DNA of 64,000 nt from GWE2-51-13 sp041736705 (GCA_041736705.1 JBGSTC010000020.1:1-64000), one strand, 5' to 3'. Shown: positions 33,219 through 41,832, counted from the stretch's first letter. Notes: generated from the letters alone by a model not told the origin. Program-made: numbers and translations.

Positions 33219-34636
33219 TGAACTTCACCCAATACAAGCAACTGAATGATCCGACATTGGCCGTGAACCAAGCCGTCGACGCCGCGAAGAAGGCCAACGC
33301 GAAACTCAATGCCATCGCCACTTTGGTCGACCCGAGCGAACAATTAGTTCGTCTTGAGAAGGTTGCCGGTGGGAAGATGTTCGGCATCCCGATCGCGCTG
33401 AAAGACAACGTCAACACCAGCGGCATCCTCACGACCGCCGGAAGTAGGATCCTGGGCAACTATGTCCCGCAATACGATGCGACCATCGCCGAGAAGCTGC
33501 GCGAAGCCGGGGCAATCGTCATCGCGAAATCTTCCTTGGATGAATTCGGGATGGGCGGCTCCAATCTGAGCGCCGCGACGGGTCCCGTATACAACCCCTA
33601 TGATCTTTCGCGTATGTCCGGCGGTTCATCCGGCGGCAGCGCCGTTTTGGTCGCATCGGGCGTCGTCCCGTTTGCGATCGGAAGCGACACCGGGGATTCC
33701 GTCCGCAAACCCGCGTCCTACAACGGCATCGTCGGCTACAAACCCACCTACGGACGCATTTCGCGCTACGGGATCATCCCCTATGCCTCTTCACTGGACC
33801 ACGTGGCGTTCTTCACCCGCAACATCCACGATGCGGCGATCGCCCTGGAAGTCCTTTCCGGCCGCGACGACCGCGACATGACGTCGCTTCAGTTTCCCGT
33901 CGAAGACTACGCAAGCGCGCTTAACCCTTCACTCAAAGGCAAACGAATCGGCATCCTGACCAATGTCCTCAAGGCGATCACGAATCCCGAAATCCAAGCC
34001 CATTTCACCAAGCTCGTCGCAAGCCTGAAAGAACAAGGCGCGACGATCGTCGACATTGAAATGAACCAGGACCTGCTTAGCGCGATTTTGCCGACCTACT
34101 ATATCATCGCCAACGCCGAAGCAACCGCGAACCATTCCAACCTCGACGGATTAAGGTTCGGCGTCCAAAAAGACGGAAAAGAAATCGATGAAGTGATGAG
34201 CGCATCCCGCACCGCGGGGTTCGGGAAACAGATCCGCAAACGCTTCGTCATCGGATCCTATGCTTTGTTTGTGGAAAACCAAGACAAACTCTTCCGTAAA
34301 GCGCAGAAAGTGCGTCGTTTGATCGTCGAAGACCTTAAGAACGCCTTAAGCGGAATCGACGGATTGATCGCACCGGCCTCCGCCGGCGTCGCCCCCAAAC
34401 TCAGCGACACATCCATGGACCAACTCTCCAGCACCTATCTGATCGCGGAGAACTACATGGTCATGGGGAATTTCTCCGGTTATCCCAGCGTCACCTTACC
34501 CATGGGGTATTGCGACGGCTTGCCGGTCGGCGTCAACCTGACCTGTAATCTCTATGACGAACAGACGACTTTGAACTTGGCCTTGGCCATCGAACAAGCG
34601 ACCGGACTGGCCGACCAAATCAAGGAGGTGGCCTAA
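33215..34636 (+). CDS. gatA: Asp-tRNA(Asn)/Glu-tRNA(Gln) amidotransferase subunit A
   Basis: A 473-residue amidase-signature enzyme that releases ammonia from glutamine for transamidation. The catalytic Lys is in PIALKDNVNTSG (K63), and the amidase signature GGSSGGSAVLVASGVVPFAIGSDTGDSVRKPAS provides the two serines. The variant TGDSVRKPA instead of TGGSIRQPA is visible. Start is ATG 33215 or the next codon 33218; both overlap the gatC stop. Works with GatB and GatC on tRNA charged by GltX. Confidence 0.96.
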   Translation: MMNFTQYKQLNDPTLAVNQAVDAAKKANAKLNAIATLVDPSEQLVRLEKVAGGKMFGIPIALKDNVNTSGILTTAGSRILGNYVPQYDATIAEKLREAGAIVIAKSSLDEFGMGGSNLSAATGPVYNPYDLSRMSGGSSGGSAVLVASGVVPFAIGSDTGDSVRKPASYNGIVGYKPTYGRISRYGIIPYASSLDHVAFFTRNIHDAAIALEVLSGRDDRDMTSLQFPVEDYASALNPSLKGKRIGILTNVLKAITNPEIQAHFTKLVASLKEQGATIVDIEMNQDLLSAILPTYYIIANAEATANHSNLDGLRFGVQKDGKEIDEVMSASRTAGFGKQIRKRFVIGSYALFVENQDKLFRKAQKVRRLIVEDLKNALSGIDGLIAPASAGVAPKLSDTSMDQLSSTYLIAENYMVMGNFSGYPSVTLPMGYCDGLPVGVNLTCNLYDEQTTLNLALAIEQATGLADQIKEVA

Positions 34637-34637
34637 G

Positions 34638-36065
34638 ATGAACTACGAAACCGTCATCGGGATCGAAATCCATTGCGAATTGAAGACCGCCACCAAGATG
34701 TTTTCCCCGGCACCCGTCACCTTCGCCAAACGCCCCAACAGTTGCGTCAACGAAATCGACCTGGCCCATCCGGGAACTCTCCCGAGTCTAAACAAGAACG
34801 CCGTCAAACAAGCGATCAAAGCCTGTGCGGTACTTAATCTTGAAATCGATCCGCTCATCCGCTTCGACCGCAAAAACTACTATTATCCCGACTTAGCCAA
34901 GGGCTATCAGATCACCCAGCAGTTCCATCCCATCGGAAAAGACGGGCATGTAAGTATCCCCACCTCCAATGGGGAGAAACTCGTCCGCATCAACCGCCTG
35001 CATATGGAAGAAGATACGGCGAAACAGTTCCATTACAACACCGAAACCTGGATCGATTACAACCGGGCGGGAACGCCTTTGGTCGAAATCGTCAGCGAAC
35101 CCGACATGCGCAATGCGGAAGAAGCGGTCGCCTATGTCGAGAAACTTCGTTCGATCCTCTATTATCTGGGCGTTTCAGACGTTAAGATGGAAGAAGGTTC
35201 CCTGCGCTGCGACATCAATATTTCCCTACGTCCAATCGGAAACGAGACTTACGGGGTCAAAACCGAGATCAAGAACCTGAACTCCCTCAATAACATCAAA
35301 GTCGCGATCGAAGCCGAAATCAAGCGTCAATCCGAACTTCTGGACAACGGGCAAGCCGTCGAACAAGCCACGCGCCGATATGACGACGTCGCCAAAACGA
35401 CGATCCTGATGCGAAAAAAAGAAGGAAGCGTCGACTACAAGTATTTCCCCGAGCCCAACATCCCTCCGATCCGTTTAAGTAAAGAATGGATCGATGAAAT
35501 CATCGCGACCTTGCCCGAACTTCCCGAAGCCCGCAAAGAACGCTATCTGTCGATCGGACTGAGCGAATACGACGCCACGGTGTTGACGCAAAACAAGGAC
35601 CTCTCCGATTTCTACGACGAGATCCTCAAACACACCGACCAAACCAAGATCGCCGCCAACTGGTGCATCAGCGAACTGCCGGCCGTGTTGGATACCCAAC
35701 ATCTCGCATCCGCCAAAAACAAACTGACGCCCAAGAACCTGGCCGACATGATCAACGGGATCAAAACCGGGACCATTTCGTCCAAACAAGCGAAAGATGT
35801 GCTACCGCACCTGATCCAAGGGGAGAACTTCGAAGACGTCGTGAACCGCTTGGGACTCAAGCAAGTCAGCGATACCGGCGAACTGCTGCGTGTGATCGTC
35901 GAAACCTTGGATGAACAAACCCAGTCCGTCGTGGACTTCCATAACGGAAAAGACCGCGCCTTGGGATTCTTGGTCGGACAAGTCATGAAGAAAACAAAAG
36001 GCCAGGCCAATCCGGCGCTGACCAGTACCTTGATCACGGAAGAACTGATGAAACGTAAACCGTAA
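34638..36065 (+). CDS. gatB: Asp-tRNA(Asn)/Glu-tRNA(Gln) amidotransferase subunit B
   Basis: A 475-residue kinase-like subunit that activates the glutamyl group and binds the tRNA. VIGIEIHCELKTATKMFSPAP and FDRKNYYYPDLAKGYQITQQF are N-terminal signatures, HMEEDTAKQFH and DYNRAGTPLVEIVSEPD follow, and the C-terminal GatB/Yqey helical domain ends at KRKP. ATG 34638 follows AGGAGGTGGCC, right after gatA. Last gene of the operon, with a terminator overlapping the stop. Confidence 0.97.
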   Translation: MNYETVIGIEIHCELKTATKMFSPAPVTFAKRPNSCVNEIDLAHPGTLPSLNKNAVKQAIKACAVLNLEIDPLIRFDRKNYYYPDLAKGYQITQQFHPIGKDGHVSIPTSNGEKLVRINRLHMEEDTAKQFHYNTETWIDYNRAGTPLVEIVSEPDMRNAEEAVAYVEKLRSILYYLGVSDVKMEEGSLRCDINISLRPIGNETYGVKTEIKNLNSLNNIKVAIEAEIKRQSELLDNGQAVEQATRRYDDVAKTTILMRKKEGSVDYKYFPEPNIPPIRLSKEWIDEIIATLPELPEARKERYLSIGLSEYDATVLTQNKDLSDFYDEILKHTDQTKIAANWCISELPAVLDTQHLASAKNKLTPKNLADMINGIKTGTISSKQAKDVLPHLIQGENFEDVVNRLGLKQVSDTGELLRVIVETLDEQTQSVVDFHNGKDRALGFLVGQVMKKTKGQANPALTSTLITEELMKRKP

Positions 36066-36088
36066 AGAGGGCATCGCCCTCTTTATTT
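36064..36088 (+). terminator. Terminator between gatB and the convergent HhH gene
   Basis: AAAGAGGGC, loop ATC, GCCCTCTTT. It overlaps both stop codons; TTTATTT follows on the plus strand. Confidence 0.85.
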
Positions 36089-36280
36089 CATCTTGAATTC
36101 AACCTTATTCTCAGCCATTTTCTCTTCAAGCATCCTCAATCCTTTCAACCCGAAACCATGCAGATCCAAGAGTTCTTTGCGTGTGAATCGACGCAGGTCT
36201 TCAAACGACACGATCCCCGCATTCATTAGCGCTCGTTGTGCCGGAGCGGACAAGAACGTGAAACCAACCTTTTTTTCCAT
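36083..36280 (-). CDS. Small helix-hairpin-helix protein
   Basis: A 65-residue protein. FTFLSAPAQRALMNAGIVSFEDLRRFTRKELLDLHGFGLKGLRMLEE has the fold pattern of the RNA polymerase alpha C-terminal domain and related helix-hairpin-helix modules (A-x-x-G-I-x-T-x-x-D-L ... L-x-x-x-x-G-x-G). It is a free-standing module, similar to small DNA-binding proteins annotated in Bacillota. ATG 36280 follows GAGGTG. TTGTAT and TATACT spaced 18 bp (36300-36329, minus) may be its promoter. Confidence 0.8.
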   Translation of the reverse strand: MEKKVGFTFLSAPAQRALMNAGIVSFEDLRRFTRKELLDLHGFGLKGLRMLEEKMAENKVEFKMK

Positions 36281-36354
36281 GGTGCACCTCGTTATCTTAA
36301 GTATAATCAAGAGTGGAATCATGATACAATCAATCTGCACCGGAGGAAACAACC

Positions 36355-36840
36355 ATGCGAAGAAGCGACCGAGAAGTCACAAACCAGGAAGATATCAGAG
36401 AGATTATCGATCGTTGCGTGATCTGCCGGGTTGCGATGGTCGATGAAGGGAAACCGTATCTTGTCCCCTTGAACTTCGGCTATACGCTAAATCAAGGGAA
36501 ATTGACCTTGGTTTTCCATAGCGCCAAGAGCGGACGCAAGATCGACATCCTTCGCAAGCATCCCGACGTCTGTTTCGAAATGGATTGCGACCATGAATTG
36601 ATCGACGGCGAGAGGGCATGCGACTATAGTTTCGCGTTCTCCAGCATCATCGGAAACGGCAAGGTCGAATTCATCGAAGAGGAGTCATCGAAACTCGAGG
36701 CGCTCAAGCTTTTGATGAAACGTCAGACAGGCAAAGAGAACTTCGAATTCTCATCCCGGGAAGTCCAAGGCGTCTGTGTCTTTACGATCGTCAGCGAAGA
36801 TTTCAGCGCCAAGCGAAAGACGATGACACCGCGTCCCTGA
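36355..36840 (+). CDS. Pyridoxamine 5'-phosphate oxidase-family flavoprotein (NimA-like)
   Basis: A 161-residue protein. The start REVTNQEDIREIIDRCVICRVAMVDEGKPYLVPLNFGY is typical of the NimA/PNPOx-like split-barrel group, and the FHSAKSGRKIDILRKHPDVCFEMD segment contains the FMN-phosphate-binding region. It probably binds FMN and reduces an unknown substrate; nitroimidazole reductases are relatives. ATG 36355 follows CGGAGG. Monocistronic. Confidence 0.88.
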   Translation: MRRSDREVTNQEDIREIIDRCVICRVAMVDEGKPYLVPLNFGYTLNQGKLTLVFHSAKSGRKIDILRKHPDVCFEMDCDHELIDGERACDYSFAFSSIIGNGKVEFIEEESSKLEALKLLMKRQTGKENFEFSSREVQGVCVFTIVSEDFSAKRKTMTPRP

Positions 36841-36910
36841 CCCGATGTTTTCAGGAAGAGATGCATACACATCGAAAATAAGGTATAATAACCCCTGAGG
36901 AGTGGATACG

Positions 36911-37525
36911 ATGACACAAACGAAAACAAAAACAAAAACGAGAAAACGCCGCAGAATCAGCGTCGCCGGAGTGATCCTGGTCCTAGGGATCGCGATTCTT
37001 ATGGTGCCGGTGATCATTTTCGGATACTTGCTTTACGACGCGACGCTGGGGACGGGAACACCGCTTTTCGGCAGCCGCTTCACCAACGACCTCGACCCCA
37101 AGATCACCAGCGAACAACTTACGACGGTGGAAACCGCCTTGGACGGGTTGACCAACGTCGAAAGCGCGACGGTCAATTTGAAATCGGCGACCGTACGGAT
37201 CACCGTCGATACGGCCGATACCCTGATCGATGCGCCCGGCGTCCAAGCCTTGTCGACCCAAGTATATAATTCGATCATCGCGACGCTTCCGATCGAAACC
37301 TACTTCACCTCCGACGAAGTGAAAAAGATGTATGACCTAGAAATCTCCGTCTACAATCTGAAAGACGGTAAAGACCAAGCGAACTATTTCTATTTCATCC
37401 TCGTGAAGAATGCGAACATGGAAACATGGAAGATCCAGGAAGTCTCCAAGCCGCTCAATCCCGAATTGGCACAGGAATTACTGGACAAACTCAATGCGGA
37501 AGAAACGGAGAATCAAGAGGGGTAA
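36911..37525 (+). CDS. Single-pass membrane protein, function unknown
   Basis: A 204-residue protein with a very basic start (TKTKTKTRKRRR), one membrane helix (VILVLGIAILMVPVIIFGYLLY) and an extracytoplasmic domain. LTTVETALDGLTNVESATVNLKSATVRITVDTAD looks like a ferredoxin-like beta-alpha-beta fold, often seen in uncharacterised Bacillota membrane proteins. ATG 36911 is preferred to GTG 36902 because of GAGGAG spacing. TATAAT at 36884-36889 is the probable -10. A terminator overlaps its stop, just upstream of the rRNA methyltransferase gene. Confidence 0.72.
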   Translation: MTQTKTKTKTRKRRRISVAGVILVLGIAILMVPVIIFGYLLYDATLGTGTPLFGSRFTNDLDPKITSEQLTTVETALDGLTNVESATVNLKSATVRITVDTADTLIDAPGVQALSTQVYNSIIATLPIETYFTSDEVKKMYDLEISVYNLKDGKDQANYFYFILVKNANMETWKIQEVSKPLNPELAQELLDKLNAEETENQEG

Positions 37526-37538
37526 GCCCCTCTTTTAT
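37515..37538 (+). terminator. Terminator before the rRNA methyltransferase gene
   Basis: AAGAGGGG, loop TAAG, CCCCTCTT, then TTATTT. It overlaps the preceding stop codon and lies 19 bases before the next gene. Confidence 0.85.
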
Positions 37539-37556
37539 TTCATGAGAGAAAAAGAC

Positions 37557-38873
37557 ATGCTGACGGTGACCGCCGTCGATTATGACAACAATGGCTACGG
37601 AGTCGCGAAAGTCGACGGTTTCGTCGTGTTCGTCAAAGGATTGATGAAAGGGGAAGAAGCGGAAGTCCAAGTCGTCTCTTCGCGCAGGAACTACGCCTAC
37701 GCCAAAGTACGTCGCCTCATCACCTTCAGCGACCAACGCGTCACCCCGAAATGCCCCATCGCCTCCGCGTGCGGGGGATGTCAGATCCAACATTTTTCCA
37801 CCTTCGAACAAGCCTCGTTCAAACAGAACATCGTCGAAGGCTTACTCCAACGGGTCGCGAAAACCGATGTCCAGGTACAACCGATCCTCACGATGAGCGA
37901 TCCCTGGCGTTATCGCAATAAAGTCCAAGTCCCCATCGGTAAAGACAAGCAAGGCAAGATGATCTGCGGTTTCTACCGCGCCCAAACCCACGACATCATC
38001 CCGTTCACCGATTGCTTCCTCCAACACACGATCCAAAACGACATCCTCGCCTTCATCCTCGATTTCTACAATTCCCGCCACCTCTACCCCGACACGCTTC
38101 GTTGGGTTTTACTAAAGCGCGGTATCGTGACTGAAGAAATCATGGTCGTCCTGATTACCTCGGACGAAGGGATGTTGCTGAAGGAAGAGTTGGTCAAGGA
38201 ACTGCTATACACCTTCCCCCAAATCAAATCGATCATCCAAAACATCAACCGCAGGGAAGATAACGTCATCCTGGGCGATGAAGAAATCGCACTGACACCC
38301 GCCACGACGATCACCGATACGCTTGGCGATTGCGTTTTCTCCATTTCCTCCAAATCGTTCTACCAAGTCAATCCGATCCAAGCGAAAGTCCTCTATGACA
38401 AAGTCATCGAGTTCGCACAGTTCAAACCCACCGATACCGTCATGGATCTCTATTGCGGCGTCGGGACGATCGCCCTATACATCAGTAAATTCGTAAAACA
38501 AGTCATCGGTGTCGAAGTCATCCCCGAAGCGATCGAAGACGCGAAACAAAACGCCAAACGCAATCAAATCACCAACGCTTCCTGGATCACCGGCGACGCG
38601 GGTGAAGCCGCACGTAAACTCCATGACGAAGGCATCGGCATCGATGTCATCGTCGTCGATCCCCCGCGTAAAGGTCTCAACCAACCCACGATCGATGCGA
38701 TCGTGGACATCTCCCCTCGCAGTATCGTCTATGTCTCCTGCGATCCGGGTACCCTTGCGAGAGATCTCACGATCTTTAGTGAAAAAGGATATAAAGTTGA
38801 AATCGTCCAACCGGTGGACATGTTTCCTCAGACCGTGCACGTAGAAGTAATCTCATGTCTTATCAGACGGTAA
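37557..38873 (+). CDS. rlmD: 23S rRNA (uracil-C5)-methyltransferase, RlmD/TrmA family; prophage insertion site
   Basis: A 438-residue SAM enzyme. N-terminal TRAM domain, cysteine cluster CPIASACGGCQIQH (iron-sulfur ligands) with a later Cys in FTDCFLQ, SAM motif DTVMDLYCGVGTIALYISK, DPPRKGL, and the catalytic Cys in YVSCDPGTLARDL. The normal C-terminal signature DMFPQTVHVEVISCLIRR is intact although a prophage integrase starts 11 bases beyond the stop. ATG 37557 is preferred; ATG 37542 is possible. Assignment to RlmD (RumA) rather than RlmCD is by the cluster and context. The 3' end is a known target of serine integrases in streptococcal mobile elements. Confidence 0.88.
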   Translation: MLTVTAVDYDNNGYGVAKVDGFVVFVKGLMKGEEAEVQVVSSRRNYAYAKVRRLITFSDQRVTPKCPIASACGGCQIQHFSTFEQASFKQNIVEGLLQRVAKTDVQVQPILTMSDPWRYRNKVQVPIGKDKQGKMICGFYRAQTHDIIPFTDCFLQHTIQNDILAFILDFYNSRHLYPDTLRWVLLKRGIVTEEIMVVLITSDEGMLLKEELVKELLYTFPQIKSIIQNINRREDNVILGDEEIALTPATTITDTLGDCVFSISSKSFYQVNPIQAKVLYDKVIEFAQFKPTDTVMDLYCGVGTIALYISKFVKQVIGVEVIPEAIEDAKQNAKRNQITNASWITGDAGEAARKLHDEGIGIDVIVVDPPRKGLNQPTIDAIVDISPRSIVYVSCDPGTLARDLTIFSEKGYKVEIVQPVDMFPQTVHVEVISCLIRR

Positions 38874-38884
38874 ACAATAAGCGC

Positions 38885-40336
38885 TTAGATAAACGCCCAA
38901 TGGATGATCTGATCATCCCCATCAATTTCGATTCGATCAATGAGAGAGGTTAAGAACTCTCTCTTTTTTATTGCGTCCTCACCATCCAGGATCTCGTTGG
39001 CTTTTTTCAATAAGTCCAACGCATCCGTGGGACTCACTCGGGGACCATTGTCAAGATCGTCAACCAACTGATCCAAGAGCTGCTCTTTTTGTTTGTTCAG
39101 AGTGTCGATCCGATCCATCAAGTTGTCCGTAGATATCGTCCCAAGTTGGAACAGATCCAGGATCCGATTGATTTGTTTGTCTACCTCCGCGATCCGTTCC
39201 TCGATGATGGCGTTCTCGTCGGGCTTTTCCTCAGCTGCAGCTTGCTTGATGAGGGTGTCAATGTACGATGGATCAAATGAGAGCTTTTTCACTTCCCGGA
39301 TAATGATCTCGTCGAGGTCGCCGACAAAGTATGATTTGTTCATGCAGTTATCATCTCGGATCATCGCTCGGTTCGTTTTAGCCCGCGAATAACATGTATA
39401 GTAAGGGCGGTAATAGCGATTGTCACCTCGCCCGCTATAATTACCCTTGGCGAAGTAACGCGCCCCACAGTGGCTACAATAGAGTAATCCCGCAAGTACA
39501 TGCTTTGATATAAACGGATTCTTAACTTCTTTTGTGCCTCTTTTGTTCCATCGTATTTCCTCGTAACGCGCGATGCCTTTTTCGTACCGCTCCCCATCGA
39601 TGATTCCCTCGTGTCGGCCCTCATAGATTTGGCCATTATAAAGTATCTTACCGGCAACGATCGGCTGGACAATCGTGCTTACAACTGAGGAGTGGCTCGC
39701 CCAGGATCCGTGCTTGGTCGTATAATTCTTTTGCATGAACCGCTGGATCCGGGTGATCGGCCAACGATCATCTAAAAACAATTCGAAAATCTTGCGGACT
39801 TGCAGCGCCTCATATTCGTTGATAACAAGGTTTCCGTCGACGTAATCATATCCGATCGGATCAAATCCACCTCCGTGGAAATAGCCATCTTTGGCGCGCT
39901 CGATCCGCCCCATCATCGTGCGCTCACGGATCTGTTCGCTTTCGAGTTGTGCAAACACTGAAAGGATCCCGATCATAGCCCGACCGAACGCGGTGGATGT
40001 GTCGAAATTCTCATTGATGGACACGAAAGACACATCATTTTTGTTAAAGACATCCTCGATCAGCAAGAGGGTGTTTTTTTGTGATCTCGATAAACGGTCA
40101 AGCTTGTAGACCAGGACGGTGTCGATTTTCTTTCTCTTGATGTCGTGGATCAGTTTTTTAAGCGCCGGGCGATCTGTGTTGGATCCGCTGAAACCAGGGT
40201 CAATATAGGTGTCGAAGACGAGCCAATCCCTGGCCGTGCAATATGCCTTAAGTCGCTCGGTTTGTGCTCCGATCGAATACCCCTCATCGGCTTGTTCCTG
40301 TGTCGATACACGAATATATAGAGCAACCCTTTGCAT
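38885..40336 (-). CDS. int: Large serine recombinase (phage integrase)
   Basis: A 483-residue site-specific recombinase. VALYIRVSTQEQADEGYSIGAQ gives the catalytic serine S11; YKLDRLSRSQKNTLLLIEDVF and GRAMIGILSVFAQLESEQIRERT complete the resolvase domain (1-150). A recombinase domain follows (GYDYVDGNLVINEYEALQVRKIF), then a zinc ribbon (LLYCSHCGARYFAKG ... CYSRAKT) and a coiled coil near 370-440. It integrates by attP x attB and needs a directionality factor to excise. The gene runs towards rlmD, so attL must lie between about 38820 and 38885. Confidence 0.95.
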   Translation of the reverse strand: MQRVALYIRVSTQEQADEGYSIGAQTERLKAYCTARDWLVFDTYIDPGFSGSNTDRPALKKLIHDIKRKKIDTVLVYKLDRLSRSQKNTLLLIEDVFNKNDVSFVSINENFDTSTAFGRAMIGILSVFAQLESEQIRERTMMGRIERAKDGYFHGGGFDPIGYDYVDGNLVINEYEALQVRKIFELFLDDRWPITRIQRFMQKNYTTKHGSWASHSSVVSTIVQPIVAGKILYNGQIYEGRHEGIIDGERYEKGIARYEEIRWNKRGTKEVKNPFISKHVLAGLLYCSHCGARYFAKGNYSGRGDNRYYRPYYTCYSRAKTNRAMIRDDNCMNKSYFVGDLDEIIIREVKKLSFDPSYIDTLIKQAAAEEKPDENAIIEERIAEVDKQINRILDLFQLGTISTDNLMDRIDTLNKQKEQLLDQLVDDLDNGPRVSPTDALDLLKKANEILDGEDAIKKREFLTSLIDRIEIDGDDQIIHWAFI

Positions 40337-40347
40337 TTCATCAACCC

Positions 40348-40866
40348 CTATAACAATTCCTTTTTCTTGGCATCAAACTCCACTTGCGTGATGGCCCCCA
40401 TGTCGAGCAGTTCTTTCAACTTCTTAATTTGTTCAAATGAATCAACCGAGGACTTGACCGGAGCGCTCTTGATTTCATTCACCAGGTCAATAACCCTATC
40501 GATCAGTTTTTCATTACTTGCAATTGAGTAACTATGATTGATTGTCTCTAAGTCGAGTTTTGAAAATCCAATGCTTTTGCTTTTCGAAATGTTAGTGATG
40601 TTATTCAAAAAAACTGAATCCACCGTAGAGCTCATTAGATTTTTTTGAGACATGATGAGTTTTTGCGATGTCAAAACAAAAGTAAAAATACCACTCAGCT
40701 TTGTAGAGCTTCTCTTAATGTCGCCCCAAAAATACGTTCTCACCTCATCATTGCCAACTTTGGCCAATGCGTTTTCGAACGCCATTGGAAGCAACTTAGC
40801 CATTTGAGGGGTAGGCTTAACCGTTGCCAATTTAACCACTTCATTATACATTTCTTGTCCGTTCAT
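40348..40866 (-). CDS. PH-like and SHOCT domain protein, lysogeny-module accessory gene
   Basis: A 172-residue protein. Residues about 40-120 (FTFVLTSQKLIMSQKNL ... NITNISKSKSIGFSKLDLETINHSYSIAS) show the seven-strand pattern of bacterial PH domains, and the C-terminal end IKKLKELLDMGAITQVEFDAKKKELL is a clear SHOCT helix. Such proteins are common between integrase and repressor genes and are often expressed in the lysogen. A superinfection-exclusion or abortive-infection role is possible but not shown. It is probably cotranscribed with the repressor. Confidence 0.72.
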   Translation of the reverse strand: MNGQEMYNEVVKLATVKPTPQMAKLLPMAFENALAKVGNDEVRTYFWGDIKRSSTKLSGIFTFVLTSQKLIMSQKNLMSSTVDSVFLNNITNISKSKSIGFSKLDLETINHSYSIASNEKLIDRVIDLVNEIKSAPVKSSVDSFEQIKKLKELLDMGAITQVEFDAKKKELL

Positions 40867-40880
40867 TTTATGAACCTCCT

Positions 40881-41513
40881 TTAATATGTTTTGAAAGCAC
40901 CGACAACTTTACCGATAATCTTGATCTCAACTTTAGATGGATCATAGATTTGTGGATTATGCTCCGGGTTATTCGATAAGGGAAAGAGAATGATTCGATC
41001 GTCCTCAAAGCGGATTTTTTTCACTGTCGCCTCGTTACCATTGACCAATACGACGGCGATGCTACCATTCGTTACTGTCGCGTCAACGTCCACTAACACA
41101 TCCGAACCATCGGGGAACTCTTTATCCATTGAGTCACCTTTAACGCGAAGATAAAAGAGATTCTTTACTTTCTTAACGTACATCGGTGGAACGGCGGAGT
41201 ATCCTATAATGTTTTGCTCGGCATCGATCGGTAGCCCGGCGGCAACCGTACCCAAAATTGGAATGTAAGTGTCGATCGGATTGACACCCCGGTCGTCCAG
41301 GTTAAATCCTATGATACTTTCGACCGTCACTCCGAAAAACTTGGACAAGTTTCCCACCGACTCCAATGTCGGGGCAGTGCCGCTTTCCCACCGGGAAACT
41401 GTGCTTTTACTGTACTTTGTGTCATATCGCTGATTGACTGCATCGGCCAACTCTTCAAGGTTCATATTCCTCGAAATTCTCAATTTTTTAAGATTGGTAG
41501 CGAAATCGCTCAT
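40881..41513 (-). CDS. LexA/CI-like prophage repressor
   Basis: A 210-residue protein. N-terminal XRE HTH (NLKKLRISRNMNLEELADAVN ... SKSTVSRWESGTA, about 8-60) and a C-terminal S24 peptidase: cleavage site A92-G93 in TVAAGLP, nucleophile S128 in KGDSMDKEFPDG and base K165 in EATVKKI. It should repress the lytic promoter and self-cleave with RecA during SOS. ATG 41513 is chosen because GAGGTG is 8 bases away; the ATG at 41519 is too close. Its promoter and operators are at 41533-41646. Confidence 0.94.
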   Translation of the reverse strand: MSDFATNLKKLRISRNMNLEELADAVNQRYDTKYSKSTVSRWESGTAPTLESVGNLSKFFGVTVESIIGFNLDDRGVNPIDTYIPILGTVAAGLPIDAEQNIIGYSAVPPMYVKKVKNLFYLRVKGDSMDKEFPDGSDVLVDVDATVTNGSIAVVLVNGNEATVKKIRFEDDRIILFPLSNNPEHNPQIYDPSKVEIKIIGKVVGAFKTY

Positions 41514-41532
41514 CCTCATCACCTCTAAGGAA

Positions 41533-41561
41533 AATATACACCATCTGTTTCTTAAACGCAA
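41533..41561 (-). promoter_or_regulatory. Repressor promoter
   Basis: On the minus strand TTGCGT (41556-41561), 17-bp spacer, TATATT (41533-41538). The -35 box is within the first operator. Confidence 0.72.
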
Positions 41562-41646
41562 CATATGTATGAAATAAATAAAATTAGTTGTTGACACGCA
41601 ACACGAACATGTGTACGATGATGGTGTCAAGTTGCGAGTACGCAAC
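41547..41646. promoter_or_regulatory. Three 16-bp operators between repressor and early promoters
   Basis: GTTTCT-TAAA-CGCAAC (41547-41562), GTTGTT-GACA-CGCAAC (41587-41602) and the perfect palindrome GTTGCG-AGTA-CGCAAC (41631-41646). Centres are 40 and 44 bp apart. The first covers the repressor -35, the second the early -35, the third lies just past the early start site. Confidence 0.82.
41591..41619 (+). promoter_or_regulatory. Rightward early (lytic) promoter
   Basis: TTGACA (41591-41596), 17-bp spacer, TACGAT (41614-41619). The second operator overlaps the -35. Confidence 0.75.
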
Positions 41647-41661
41647 CAAGGGAGCAAAACA

Positions 41662-41832
41662 GTGAGCAAGATTGAAAAGTTGAGAATCGCCGGACATCGC
41701 GGTACATGGTATGAAATCGATCGCACCACCATCAACGGAAAGAAACTCTACTTGATGGAAAGCGAACAGTGGGGCGACGAGGCACCGTCAATCATCATTG
41801 ATGATCAAGCATTACAACAAATTCTTACATAG
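41662..41832 (+). CDS. Small LPD28-like early phage protein
   Basis: A 56-residue protein read from GTG 41662 after AAGGGAG. RGTWYEIDRTTINGKKLYLMESEQWGDEAPSIIIDD resembles the large polyvalent protein-associated domain LPD28 (WY-I-D ... GKK-F/Y-LLESE-GDEAP). It is the first gene of the rightward early transcript, a position often taken by Cro- or antirepressor-type genes, but no HTH is seen here. Function unknown. Confidence 0.6.
   Translation: MSKIEKLRIAGHRGTWYEIDRTTINGKKLYLMESEQWGDEAPSIIIDDQALQQILT

Noticed and set aside
27690..36065. Mycoplasma code (TGA as Trp)
   Set aside because: TGA ends several genes exactly at their family length and in ATGA overlaps, and TGG is the only Trp codon needed.
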